Shown here: piece by piece, positions 35,933-44,164 of the stretch
How positions within the stretch are numbered: position 1 is the stretch's first letter
How the letters are laid out: each line of letters starts with the position of its first letter
Assembly: GCF_030127125.1 (NCBI RefSeq)
Contig: NZ_CP126156.1
Coordinates: forward strand, 2,418,001-2,482,000
From: Halobaculum litoreum
GTDB lineage: Archaea; Halobacteriota; Halobacteria; Halobacteriales; Haloferacaceae
DNA: 64,000 nucleotides
Reading direction: 5' to 3'
Program-made: the position numbers and the translations under genes
The notes under the pieces: generated by a model
What the model saw: the letters and a program-made list of their open reading frames with translations, nothing else
Database searches by the model: none
Told to the model about the DNA's origin: nothing

Positions 35933-37153
35933 TCAGTTCGGCGGGCCGCCGCCGTTCCCGTTCCCGTTCCCGCGACGGTTGCCGTTGTCGCCGGGGGCGT
36001 TCCCCTCGCCGCCGGGCGCGTTGCGGAGGAACGGCTCGAACGCGACGTTGCCGATCACGTCGGCGCGGTCGTCGTCGTCGGCGTCGGTGTTGAACGCGGC
36101 CTCCTCCGGCCCCTGTCGGCTCCCCCAGTAGTTGTTGCGCGCGTCGACCTCGGGGTCGCCCGAGGGGTCGCGGTTCCCGTCGTCGGTGCCGTTGCGGTTG
36201 TTGACGCCGATCGCGACGAGGAACTGGTTGGCGCGCAAGCGGACGCCGCCGCCGTCGCCGTCGATCTTCACCGCCTCCGGCAGGATCACCTCGGCGCTGG
36301 TGACGTCCTCGATGACGTTGCGTGAGACGACCATGTCGGTCGTCGACGGCGAGGCGACGTTGATCCCCTGCGCGAACGTGAACCCGAAGTCGACCGAGTC
36401 GGACTGGTCGGAGTCGGTCGCGTCGTCGGCGACGAGGTCCCGGATCGCGTTGCCGTTGATCGTCATCCCGTCGACGGCGTGCTGGACCACGATCCCCAGC
36501 GGTGCGACGTCGCTCTCCAACCCCTCGATGACGTTGTTGTTCACCGTCACGTCGGTGATCGTCTCGGGGTCGTCGTTGTCCGCGTCGAACAGGATCCCGT
36601 TGACGGTCGGGAACCCGGAGTCGTCGGTCGTCTCCTGGTCGAGGTTCCGGATCGCGTTGTTCACGATCGTGATGTCGTCGTGGTCACCCTGCCCGACGAC
36701 GATCCCGGTGACGCCGAAGCGGCCCGTGGGGCCGACCTCCTCGACGGTGTTGCGGACGATCGTCGCGTCGTCGATGTCTGGTTCGACTTTGATCCCGAGG
36801 AGGCCGCCGGGGTTCGTCACGGTCAGTCCCGAGAGGGTGACGCCGTCGGCGTCGACGGAGACGGCGGCGCCGGTGCCGCCGGCGCCCTCGATCACGGGGT
36901 CGTTCCCGGTCTCGATCGTGAGGTCCGCGACGCCGACGACGACGGGGTCGTACGTCTCGTCGTCGCCGATCACGAGGGTGTCACCCTCGTCGGCCGCGTC
37001 GATCGCCGCCTGGAGCGCGCCGCCCCCGCCGGTGACGGTCGTCTGTGCGGCCGCCGTGCCCGCGCCCGCGCCGCCGAGCGCCAGCAGGCCGGCGGCGACC
37101 GCTCCCGTTCGCATCGTGGTACGTCGTGTGAACCGCGAGTCGTCGTGTGCCAT
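35933..37153 (-). CDS. Tat-exported right-handed beta-helix protein
   Basis: A 406-residue exported protein. A Tat-type signal (FTRRTTMRTGAVAAGLLALGG) precedes an Ala-rich cleavage site at about 36. Residues ~45-350 are a parallel beta-helix of many short N/I/V-rich coils (TIVRNTVEEV, ITIVNNAIRN, VTVNNNVIEG, MTINGNAIRD, VVSRNVIEDV), as in pectate lyase and NosD-type folds. A final RNNYWGS block is the usual cap of such proteins. The tail is Gly/Asn-rich. It converges on the sugar-acid operon, so it may be a polysaccharide lyase or binder supplying it. No catalytic triad was found. Confidence 0.82.
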   Translation of the reverse strand: MAHDDSRFTRRTTMRTGAVAAGLLALGGAGAGTAAAQTTVTGGGGALQAAIDAADEGDTLVIGDDETYDPVVVGVADLTIETGNDPVIEGAGGTGAAVSVDADGVTLSGLTVTNPGGLLGIKVEPDIDDATIVRNTVEEVGPTGRFGVTGIVVGQGDHDDITIVNNAIRNLDQETTDDSGFPTVNGILFDADNDDPETITDVTVNNNVIEGLESDVAPLGIVVQHAVDGMTINGNAIRDLVADDATDSDQSDSVDFGFTFAQGINVASPSTTDMVVSRNVIEDVTSAEVILPEAVKIDGDGGGVRLRANQFLVAIGVNNRNGTDDGNRDPSGDPEVDARNNYWGSRQGPEEAAFNTDADDDDRADVIGNVAFEPFLRNAPGGEGNAPGDNGNRRGNGNGNGGGPPN

Positions 37154-37218
37154 GGCTGCGGGCGCACCACGGACCGCCTACTGATAGTTACGGTGTGCTT
37201 ACAGCTCGTGTTCGTCGC

Positions 37219-37467
37219 TCACGCGCCGGCTTCGGCCCACCGGACCCACGCGACCCAGTAGCCGACCGCCAGCGGCGGCAACAGCCACCAGACGGGCTCG
37301 GCGGCGGAGAACTCCGGCACCAGTCCGCGGTCGACGGCGAGCATCACCGCGGGCATCGCCGCGGCGAACAGGGCGACGGCGACGGGACGACGGACGGACT
37401 GCACGCCCGGGTCGACGCCGGCGGTCGGTATGGGCGTTGCGGTGGCCGACGCCCGGCGCCCCGACAC
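37219..37467 (-). CDS. Small two-helix membrane protein
   Basis: An 82-residue frame starting ATG at 37467. After a polar Thr/Pro N-terminus it has two hydrophobic segments, RPVAVALFAAAMPAVMLAV and EPVWWLLPPLAVGYWVAWV, ending in a charged WAEAGA. It is divergent from dihydrolipoyl dehydrogenase. No family is recognised and the start is uncertain. Confidence 0.5.
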   Translation of the reverse strand: MSGRRASATATPIPTAGVDPGVQSVRRPVAVALFAAAMPAVMLAVDRGLVPEFSAAEPVWWLLPPLAVGYWVAWVRWAEAGA

Positions 37468-37542
37468 GCGGCACGCGGGCCGCGCCGGCGTACGGTCGCA
37501 ATTCCTGCCAGTTTATCATCCCGGGTTCGGAAGCATCGCCCA

Positions 37543-38970
37543 ATGGTCGTCGGAGACATCTCGACCGGCACGGACGTCGCGGTCATCGGGGCCGGCCCCG
37601 GTGGCTACGTCGCCGCGATCCGCGCGGCACAGCAGGGGCTCGACACGACCCTCATCGAGAAGGACGCCTACGGGGGGACGTGCCTCAACCACGGCTGCAT
37701 CCCGTCGAAGGCGTTCATCCACGGCGCGGGCGTCGCCCACGAGGCGGCCAACGCCGAGGAGTTGGGGATCTACGCCGACCCCGCCGTCGACGTCGAGCGC
37801 ATGCAGCGGTGGAAGAGCGGCGTCGTCGACCGCCTCACCGGCGGCGTCGAGAAGCTCTGCAAGGCCAACGGCGTCAACCTGATCGAGGGGACGGCGACGT
37901 TCGCCGACGAGCGGAAACTCCGCGTCGCCCACGGCGGCGACGGGCAGGGCTCGGAGTCGATCGAGTTCGACCACGCCGTCGTCGCGACCGGCTCCCGGCC
38001 GATCCAGATCCCCGGGTTCGAGTTCGACGGCGAGCGCGTGCTCTCCTCGCGGGACCTCCTCGGGATGGAGGCGCTCCCGGACAGCCTCGTCGTCGTCGGC
38101 GCGGGCTACATCGGGATGGAGCTGTCGACGATGCTCGCGAAGCTCGGCACCGACGTGACGGTCGTCGAGATGCTCGACGACGTGCTCCCCGGCTACGAGG
38201 AGGACGTGCAGCGTATCGTCCGCACCCGCGCCGAGGAGTTGGGCGTGGAGTTCCACTTCGGCGAGGGCGCCAGCGGCTGGTCGGAGACCGGCGACGGCGG
38301 CGTCGCCGTCACCACCGAGACCGAGGACGGCGCGGAGGCGGAGTACCTCGCCGAGCAGGTGCTGGTCGCGGTCGGCCGCACCCCAGTCACGGACACGCTC
38401 GAACTGGAGAACGCCGGGCTGGAGACGACCGACGCGGGCTTCATCGAGACGGACCACCAGGCCCGCACCGACGTCGACTCGATCTTCGCGGTCGGCGACG
38501 TCGCCGGCGAGCCGATGCTCGCGCACAAAGCGAGCAAGGAGGGCATCGTCGCCGCGGAGGTCGCGGCCGGCGAACCCGCCGCCCTCGACTACCAGGCCGT
38601 CCCGGCCGCCGTGTTCACCGAGCCGGAGATCGGCACGGTCGGGCTCACCGAGGACGAAGCGGCCGAACAGGGCTTCGAGCCCGTCGTCGGGCAGATGCCG
38701 TTCAACGCCTCCGGGCGCGCGCTGACGACGACCCACACCGAGGGGTTCGTCCGTATCGTCGCCGACGAGGCGACCGGCTTCGTGCTCGGCGCCCAGATCG
38801 TCGGCCCCGAGGCGTCGGAGCTGATCGCCGAACTCGCGCTCGCCGTCGAGATGGGCGCGACGCTGGAGGACGTCGCCGCGACGATCCACACCCACCCGAC
38901 GCTCGCGGAGGCGACGATGGAGGCCGCCGAGAACGCGATGGGGCGGGCGATCCACACGCTGAACCGGTAG
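37543..38970 (+). CDS. lpdA: Dihydrolipoyl dehydrogenase (E3)
   Basis: A 475-residue FAD disulfide reductase that reoxidises dihydrolipoyl groups with NAD+. FAD site GAGPGGYVAAI at ~16, redox-active C47/C52 in GGTCLNHGCIPSK, NAD site VVGAGYIGMELS at ~190, second FAD motif FAVGDV, and active-site His in HTHPTLAEA near the end are all present. It normally serves 2-oxoacid dehydrogenase and glycine cleavage complexes. E1/E2 genes are not in the window, but the lipoate ligase at 1903 is. Confidence 0.96.
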   Translation: MVVGDISTGTDVAVIGAGPGGYVAAIRAAQQGLDTTLIEKDAYGGTCLNHGCIPSKAFIHGAGVAHEAANAEELGIYADPAVDVERMQRWKSGVVDRLTGGVEKLCKANGVNLIEGTATFADERKLRVAHGGDGQGSESIEFDHAVVATGSRPIQIPGFEFDGERVLSSRDLLGMEALPDSLVVVGAGYIGMELSTMLAKLGTDVTVVEMLDDVLPGYEEDVQRIVRTRAEELGVEFHFGEGASGWSETGDGGVAVTTETEDGAEAEYLAEQVLVAVGRTPVTDTLELENAGLETTDAGFIETDHQARTDVDSIFAVGDVAGEPMLAHKASKEGIVAAEVAAGEPAALDYQAVPAAVFTEPEIGTVGLTEDEAAEQGFEPVVGQMPFNASGRALTTTHTEGFVRIVADEATGFVLGAQIVGPEASELIAELALAVEMGATLEDVAATIHTHPTLAEATMEAAENAMGRAIHTLNR

Positions 38971-39046
38971 CCGGCGTCGCCGCCACGTCGACGCGCGGCG
39001 ACCCGACTCGCGTCACGCTTTTCACACGACGCGGCGACCCCGACCC

Positions 39047-39331
39047 ATGGGTCTGTTCGACCGCGACACCGACATGAGCGGCGACGAGGACGAGGACGGC
39101 CCCCGCTTCGAGCCGATCGACGGGACGGCGGGGAACGGCGACGGCGGCGACGGCGACCCGAGCCCGCTGTCGAAGCTCGTGCGCGCCCGCTTCCGCGACG
39201 ACGACTTCAGCGGGACGCTCAAACGCGCCGTCGACGTGGAGGCCGGGGTCGTGCTGTACGCGTACTCGAACGGCAACGCCGGGGGGTTGACCGCGGTCCC
39301 GATCGACCAGACGCGGTTACTGGACGAGTAA
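39047..39331 (+). CDS. Small acidic haloarchaeal protein
   Basis: A 94-residue protein with a disordered Asp/Gly-rich first half (DRDTDMSGDEDEDGPRF). A compact C-terminal domain (SPLSKLVRARFRDDDFSGTLKRAV, VLYAYSNGNAGGLTAVPIDQ) looks like a helix plus a beta hairpin. No membrane segment. Conserved in haloarchaea from memory; function unknown. Confidence 0.6.
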   Translation: MGLFDRDTDMSGDEDEDGPRFEPIDGTAGNGDGGDGDPSPLSKLVRARFRDDDFSGTLKRAVDVEAGVVLYAYSNGNAGGLTAVPIDQTRLLDE

Positions 39332-39403
39332 CGCGGCCCGTTCGGGGCCGTCGATCCGGATCCCGGATTCTGTCGTCCACGCGCGCACGCGCCCGCCCGA
39401 GGC

Positions 39404-39408
39404 TATTT
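39404..39408 (+). promoter_or_regulatory. TATA-like element for the P450 gene
   Basis: GGCTATTTCC is centred 28 nt before the ATG at 39434. Confidence 0.45.
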
Positions 39409-39433
39409 CCGCGTCCCGCCCCTGTGATCGTGT

Positions 39434-40786
39434 ATGAGTACGAGACCGCCGGGCCCCCGCGGCGAGCCGCTGTTCGGGAACGGCCGGCGCTACTCCCGGG
39501 ACCCCTTCTCGTTCATGACCGACGTGGCGGACGCCTACGGCGACGTGATCCGCCTCGACTTGGGTCCCCGCGAGACGTACATGTTCACCAACCCGCGCGA
39601 CATCGAGCGCGTGCTCGTCTCCGAGTGGTCGGCGTTCGGCAAACCGAACCTCGACGACGCCATCGACGACCTGCTGGGCGACGGCCTCCTCATGAGCGAG
39701 GGCGACCGCTGGCGACAGCAGCGCGACCTCGCGAACCCCGCGTTCCACGCCCGGCGCATCGCCGGCCTCGACGACGCCATCGTCGACCACACGACCGACG
39801 CGCTCGCGGAGTGGGCCGACGGCGACACGGTCGACGTGCAGATCGAACTCGCCCGGCTCACCGTCCGCATCATCGTCACCGCGATGTTCGGCACCGACGT
39901 CGATCGCGAGACGGTGAAGGAGGTGCAAGAGCACCTCGAACCGCTCGGCCAGCGCTTCGAGCCGAACGCGATGCGGGCGGTGATCCCGAGTTGGGCGCCC
40001 ACCCGCGAGAACCGCGAGTTCCACGACGCCGTGTCGACGCTGGAGGGGATCATCGACGACCTCGTCGCGCGCCGCCGCGGCACCGAGGAGACCGCGGCCG
40101 ACCCCGCGGGCGACGCCGTCGACTCGCCGATGCCGATGGACCTGCTGTCGATCCTCCTGCGGGCCCAGAACGCGGGCGAGCAGACCGAACAGGACCTGCG
40201 CGACGAACTGATGACGATGCTGTTGGCGGGCCACGACACCACCGCGCTGGCGCTCACCTACACGTTCTACCTCCTCTCGCAACACCCGGAGGCGAAGGCG
40301 CGCTTCCGGCGCGAGGTGGATGCCCTCGACGGCGACCCGACCGCCGGCGACGTCCGCGATCTGGAGTTCACCGACCGCGTGCTGTCGGAGGCGATGCGGC
40401 TGTACCCGCCCGTCTACACCCTGTTCCGGCAGGCGAAGGTCGACACCCGCGTCGCGGGCTACCGGATCCCCGAGGGGTCGCTGATCATGCTCCCGCAGTG
40501 GGTCGTCCACCGCTCGCCGCGGTGGTACGACGACCCCGAGACGTTCGACCCCGACCGGTGGGCGCCCGAGCGCCGGGCGGACCGCCCCCGCTTCGCGTAC
40601 TTCCCGTTCGGCGCCGGGCCGCGCCACTGCATCGGCAAGCAGTTCTCGCTGTTGGAGGCGAAGCTGATCCTCGCGACCGTCGGCCGGCGCTTCGACTTCG
40701 ACTACGAGGGCCCCGATCTGGACCTCCGCGGCTCGCTGACGATGCACCCGAACCACCCCGTGCCGCTGCGGCTCTCGGAGCGGTAG
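39434..40786 (+). CDS. Cytochrome P450
   Basis: A 450-residue soluble P450 monooxygenase. The oxygen-binding I helix reads LLAGHDTTALAL (AGxDT), the ExxR motif is in SEAMRLYPP, the PERF-like block is FDPDRWAPERR, and the haem loop is FPFGAGPRHCIGKQF with the axial Cys. No N-terminal anchor is seen, so it is cytoplasmic. Overall it looks like the CYP174/CYP-haloarchaeal type related to bacterial fatty-acid or terpenoid hydroxylases. No redox partner is adjacent. The substrate is unknown. Confidence 0.93.
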   Translation: MSTRPPGPRGEPLFGNGRRYSRDPFSFMTDVADAYGDVIRLDLGPRETYMFTNPRDIERVLVSEWSAFGKPNLDDAIDDLLGDGLLMSEGDRWRQQRDLANPAFHARRIAGLDDAIVDHTTDALAEWADGDTVDVQIELARLTVRIIVTAMFGTDVDRETVKEVQEHLEPLGQRFEPNAMRAVIPSWAPTRENREFHDAVSTLEGIIDDLVARRRGTEETAADPAGDAVDSPMPMDLLSILLRAQNAGEQTEQDLRDELMTMLLAGHDTTALALTYTFYLLSQHPEAKARFRREVDALDGDPTAGDVRDLEFTDRVLSEAMRLYPPVYTLFRQAKVDTRVAGYRIPEGSLIMLPQWVVHRSPRWYDDPETFDPDRWAPERRADRPRFAYFPFGAGPRHCIGKQFSLLEAKLILATVGRRFDFDYEGPDLDLRGSLTMHPNHPVPLRLSER

Positions 40787-40816
40787 CCGCTTCCGGCGCC
40801 CTCCCCGGGGGTCCGG

Positions 40817-41371
40817 TCACCCGCGGAGCGGCACCCGTGCGGCGATCTCCTCGTACTCGCGCGTCCACACCCCGAGTTCGTCGACCGTCCAGCGCACGCC
40901 CTCGACGTCGCGCTCGCGGAGCCGCGCGACCGCGTCGCCGGGGTCGCCGTGGCCGGCCCACCCCCGCGCGAGCGTGACGTGCGGGACGTAGTCGGCGCCC
41001 TCCAGCCCGTCGACGCCGCCGAACTCCCGGACGAGGCGGTCGTGGACCGCGCGCAGTGGGTCGCGCCCGCGGACGCCGCCGGCGTCGTCGTCGACGGCCT
41101 CGACCGCGAGGTAGACGACCGGCCCCTCGCCCAGCGGCGGGCGCTCGAACGCGTCGATCCCCGTCACCCGGACGTCGAACGGCGCGACGCCGGCCAGCGC
41201 GGGGCGCAGGCGCTCGCGGATCCGGTGGAGGTCGTCGAGGTCGCGGCCGTCGAGCCGTTTGACGACGAGCGTGTAGCGGTCGCGGACGGAGGCGAACCCC
41301 GTCACCGCGGGTTCGAGCGACGCCGCGAGCCGTCTGACCTCCCACGGGACGGGGACGTTGACGCTGTACAC
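40817..41371 (-). CDS. 2'-5' RNA ligase-like (2H phosphoesterase) protein, first His replaced by Tyr
   Basis: A 184-residue protein starting at GTG (41371). The second 2H motif is intact as YVPHVTLARGW (HxT-like). The first motif, expected as H-x-L/T, reads RYTLVVKRL, with Tyr where the catalytic His should be. 2H enzymes cleave 2'-5' or cyclic phosphates and normally need both His. This copy is therefore probably altered in activity, unless the Tyr is a local variant. It lies 5 bases downstream of the small membrane gene on the same strand, so both are one operon. Confidence 0.75.
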   Translation of the reverse strand: MYSVNVPVPWEVRRLAASLEPAVTGFASVRDRYTLVVKRLDGRDLDDLHRIRERLRPALAGVAPFDVRVTGIDAFERPPLGEGPVVYLAVEAVDDDAGGVRGRDPLRAVHDRLVREFGGVDGLEGADYVPHVTLARGWAGHGDPGDAVARLRERDVEGVRWTVDELGVWTREYEEIAARVPLRG

Positions 41372-41376
41372 GGCCG

Positions 41377-41550
41377 TCAGATCCGGTCGGTCAGCCACAG
41401 CACGATGAGCACGACGACGGCGACCCCGAGCAGCCCGCCGAGCGACCCGAGCAGGCCGAGCGCGAGCCCCACGACCTCCGAGAGGATCTCCAACACGATC
41501 CAGATCACGACGAGCACCAACACCAGTTTCAGCAGGTCTTCGACGTCCAT
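41377..41550 (-). CDS. Very small single-span/hairpin membrane protein (57 residues)
   Basis: A 57-residue, almost wholly hydrophobic protein with two membrane segments: LLKLVLVLVVIWIVLEIL and VGLALGLLGSLGGLLG joined to VAVVVLIVLWL, and a basic TDRI end. A four-residue acidic start (MDVED) sets the orientation. Its leftward promoter is the AAAA half of a shared bidirectional element (41577-41587), 28 nt before the ATG. It precedes the 2H gene by 5 bases. Confidence 0.65.
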   Translation of the reverse strand: MDVEDLLKLVLVLVVIWIVLEILSEVVGLALGLLGSLGGLLGVAVVVLIVLWLTDRI

Positions 41551-41576
41551 GGTCCGCCGTTGGCGCGCCGCCGACG

Positions 41577-41587
41577 AAAACCGTTTT
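41577..41587. promoter_or_regulatory. Compact bidirectional promoter AAAACCGTTTT
   Basis: The palindrome AAAACCGTTTT supplies a leftward TATA-like TTTT (complement of 41577-41580) 28 nt from the ATG at 41550 and a rightward TTTT (41584-41587) 27 nt from the ATG at 41613. The two elements are only three bases apart. Confidence 0.65.
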
Positions 41588-41612
41588 GGGCCGTCCGCGG
41601 GTGAGGGTGGGT

Positions 41613-42903
41613 ATGCGACGCCCAGTCGCCGCGGTCACGCTCGCCCTCCTCCTCGCGCTCGCGGGCGCCGCGCCCGCGTTCGCGGCGACCGGGGCCCCGA
41701 AACCGGCCCGGCCCCGGTCGGCCCCGCGTCCGTGCACGCGGGCGGTTCCGGCGACCGCCCGGCGGACATCGGCCTCGGCTTCGCCCAGACCGGCGACGTG
41801 GCGGCCGACCGCGTGGTGCTCCGGGCGACCCTCCGGCCGGACGGCGACGCCGAGTGGCGGATCGCCTACCGGATCGAGTTGACCGACGACAACACGACGG
41901 CGGCGTTCGAGAGCCTGCAGACCGACATCCGCGCGAACCGTTCGGCGTACGTCTCCCGGTTTGAGACGCGCATGGCGACGACCGTCGGCGCCGCGGAGAA
42001 CGCCACCGGCCGGGAGATGGCGGCGACGAACTTCTCGGTGAGCGCCCAGCGCAACCCCTTCCCGACGAGCACCGACTACGGCGTGGTCGCCTACACGTTC
42101 ACCTGGGAGGGGTTCGCGGCGACGCAGGGGGACCGACTCGTCGCCGGCGACGCGCTCGCGGGGCTGTTCCTCGACTCGGGGACCGTCCTCACGGTCGCGT
42201 GGCCCGACGGCTACGAGGTGCGCGGGGTCGCCCCCGAGGCGGACGAGCGCTCGGAGACGGCGGTCACGTGGCGCGGCGAGCGCAACTTCGGGCCCGACCA
42301 GCCGCGCGTGACGGTCGCGCCCGCCGGCGCCGTCCCCTCCGGCCGGCGTACCTCGCCGTGGCCGCGGTGCTGCTCCTCGGCATCGCCGGCGCGGTGGTGC
42401 TCCGCCGCCGCGGCGACCTCCCGGTCGGCGGCGACGTCCTCGACCGCGGCGCCGCGGGCGGAGGGGCGAGCGACCCGGACGCCGTGGACGGCGCGGATCC
42501 CGCGGACGCGGCGGCGACAGCGGGCGACGAGCGCGACCCCGACGACGGCGAGGGCGACACGGACGCCGCCGACGGCAACGACGACGAAGCGGACACCACG
42601 CCCCCGGAGGAGCTGTTGAGCCCCCACGAGCGCGTCGTCAGGCTCGTCGAGGGCAACGGCGGGCGGATGAAGCAGGCGGACGTCACCGAGGAACTCGGTT
42701 GGAGCGCCGCGCGGACGAGTCAGGTCGTCGGGGACCTCCGCGACGACGGCACCGTCGAGAGCTTCCGGCTGGGTCGCGAGAACGTCCTCCGGCTCCCGGA
42801 GGCGGACGAGGACCCCCACCCGGGCGACCCGAACTTCCCGGACCCCGACGACGGGGGCGACGGCGAGGCCGGCGGCGACGGGACCGGCGACGACGAGGCG
42901 TAG
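41613..42903 (+). CDS. Membrane-anchored protein with C-terminal winged helix (frame broken twice)
   Basis: About 430 residues after correction. A signal peptide (PVAAVTLALLLALAGAAPAFA) opens it. An extracellular domain (residues ~40-230, e.g. VVLRATLRPDGDAEWRIAYRI) follows, then a single helix (PAYLAVAAVLLLGIAGAVVL) and an acidic linker, then a winged-helix DNA-binding domain (MKQADVTEELGWSAARTSQVVGDL, DDGTVESFRLGRENVL). This outside-in design is known from haloarchaeal membrane HTH proteins and could couple an external signal to transcription. One base is missing near 41695-41698 (C run) and another near 42343. A shared promoter lies at 41577-41587. Confidence 0.78.
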
Positions 42904-42942
42904 TCGACCGGACACGATCCGGACGATCGCCCGCGGGCGACG

Positions 42943-42960
42943 GGTTAACGAGCCTTAACC
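42943..42960. promoter_or_regulatory. Inverted repeat GGTTAA-N6-TTAACC
   Basis: GGTTAACGAGCCTTAACC has perfect 6-base arms. It lies 40 bases after the winged-helix gene and ~34 bases upstream of the TATA-like element of the gene at 43021. It suits an operator for that gene. A direct terminator role is less likely, as no T run follows. Confidence 0.5.
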
Positions 42961-42990
42961 GGGCTGAATCCGGCGAGAGGGAGTGGACGC

Positions 42991-42996
42991 TATTAG
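42991..42996 (+). promoter_or_regulatory. TATA-like element for the repeat protein
   Basis: GCTATTAGTGG is centred 27 nt before the ATG at 43021, supporting that start over an in-frame ATG at 43000. Confidence 0.5.
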
Positions 42997-43020
42997 TGGG
43001 TGTACCACATCGTGTCGGGT

Positions 43021-44094
43021 ATGAGCCGAACGACCGTCCTCCTGGTTGTCGCGGCGCTGGTCGTCGCGGGGGTCCCCGCGACGGCGGCGTTCGCCCAGGA
43101 GACGACGGACGAGGAGCCGGGGGCGACGTTCGCCGGCGTGGTGGGCGTACAGGGGGCGGAGGTCGAGGGCGAGGTGCAGGGCCGCGCGCTCGGCCAGCAG
43201 TTGGCATCCGCCGAGACCAACGAGTCGCGGGCGGCCGTCGTGGCGAGCCAGACGGACTCGATCCGGGCACAGCTCGTCGACCTGCGCGAGCGCCGCGAGG
43301 ACCTGCGCGAGCGCTACCGGGCCGGGAACATGAGCCGCGGCGAGTACCGCGCGAAGCTGGCCCGCGTCGTCGCCCAGACCCGGACGCTGGAGGCGCGCCT
43401 CAACACCACCGCCGAGGCCGCCGACGGGCTGCCCGAGGAGACGCTCCGCGAGCGCGGGGTGAACGCCGCCGCGATCGCCGAACTCCGTTCGAACGCGTCG
43501 AACCTGACCGACGGCGAGGCCGCCGAGGCGGCCCGCGGGATCGCCGGCAAGGGGACCGGACAGGGCCTCGCGGGCGAGCCCGGTCCGCCGGCGAACCGCG
43601 GACCGCCCGACGACCGCGGCGAGGGTCGCGACGGGACGACCGAGAACGGCACCGAGACCGACCGCGGGCCGCCCGAGGACCGCGGGAACCCGGAGAACTC
43701 GAACGCCGACGACGCCGTGAACGCGAGCGTCGGCGGGGACGACGGCGCGCGCGGGAACTCCGGGGACGCGAGCGGCGGGGACGCCGCCGACACGACGAAC
43801 GCGTCCGAGGGCGACCGGGGAAACTCGGGCGCGGGAAGTGACGGCGCGCGCGGGAACTCGGGGTCCGCGAGCGGCGACGGTGACGACGGCGCACGCGGGA
43901 ACTCCGGGGACGCGAGCGGCGGCGGGGACGACGGTGCGCGCGGGAACTCCGGGAACGCGAACGGCGGCGGGGCCGACGGCGATCGGGGGAACTCGGGGAC
44001 CACGAACGGCGACGCGGACGAGGACGGAGCGGACGGGACGGAGACGGAGTCGCCGCGGCTCGGCTCCGCGCGGGCGCCCGTCCCCGGCGCGTGA
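43021..44094 (+). CDS. Exported protein with coiled-coil and Gly/Asn/Ser repeat tail
   Basis: A 357-residue secreted protein. A signal peptide ends near FAQE (~26). Residues ~65-125 are a long charged helix or coiled coil (DSIRAQLVDLRERREDLRERY). From ~195 on, the protein becomes repetitive, with RGPPDDRG/RGPPEDRG then six RGNSG units spaced ~11-16 residues apart, ending in ESPRLGSARAPVPGA. The tail is strongly acidic and flexible, so it probably projects from the cell or into the medium. There is no C-terminal anchor. Function unknown. Confidence 0.7.
   Translation: MSRTTVLLVVAALVVAGVPATAAFAQETTDEEPGATFAGVVGVQGAEVEGEVQGRALGQQLASAETNESRAAVVASQTDSIRAQLVDLRERREDLRERYRAGNMSRGEYRAKLARVVAQTRTLEARLNTTAEAADGLPEETLRERGVNAAAIAELRSNASNLTDGEAAEAARGIAGKGTGQGLAGEPGPPANRGPPDDRGEGRDGTTENGTETDRGPPEDRGNPENSNADDAVNASVGGDDGARGNSGDASGGDAADTTNASEGDRGNSGAGSDGARGNSGSASGDGDDGARGNSGDASGGGDDGARGNSGNANGGGADGDRGNSGTTNGDADEDGADGTETESPRLGSARAPVPGA
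43738..44010 (+). repeat. Coding repeats of an ~33-48 base unit (RGNSG motif)
   Basis: Six imperfect tandem units encode RGNSG followed by spacer residues (for example RGNSGDASGG, RGNSGSASGDG, RGNSGNANGGG). Units vary in length by whole codons, which suggests repeat expansion within the frame. The repeats lie wholly inside the gene at 43021. Confidence 0.75.
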
Positions 44095-44136
44095 CCGGCC
44101 CGGCCGTCCCGTCGCCGCCGCGCCCCGCGAAACGTG

Positions 44137-44143
44137 TAAGTAG
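44137..44143 (+). promoter_or_regulatory. TATA-like element for the stomatin gene
   Basis: GTGTAAGTAGG is centred about 26 nt before the ATG at 44165. Confidence 0.45.
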
Positions 44144-44164
44144 GGTGTCGTCCAAGGTCGGCGC

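Noticed and set aside
43738..44010. Repeats considered as a CRISPR array
   Set aside because: Units are in frame, imperfect, unequal and Gly/Asn-coding; there are no unique spacers or cas genes.
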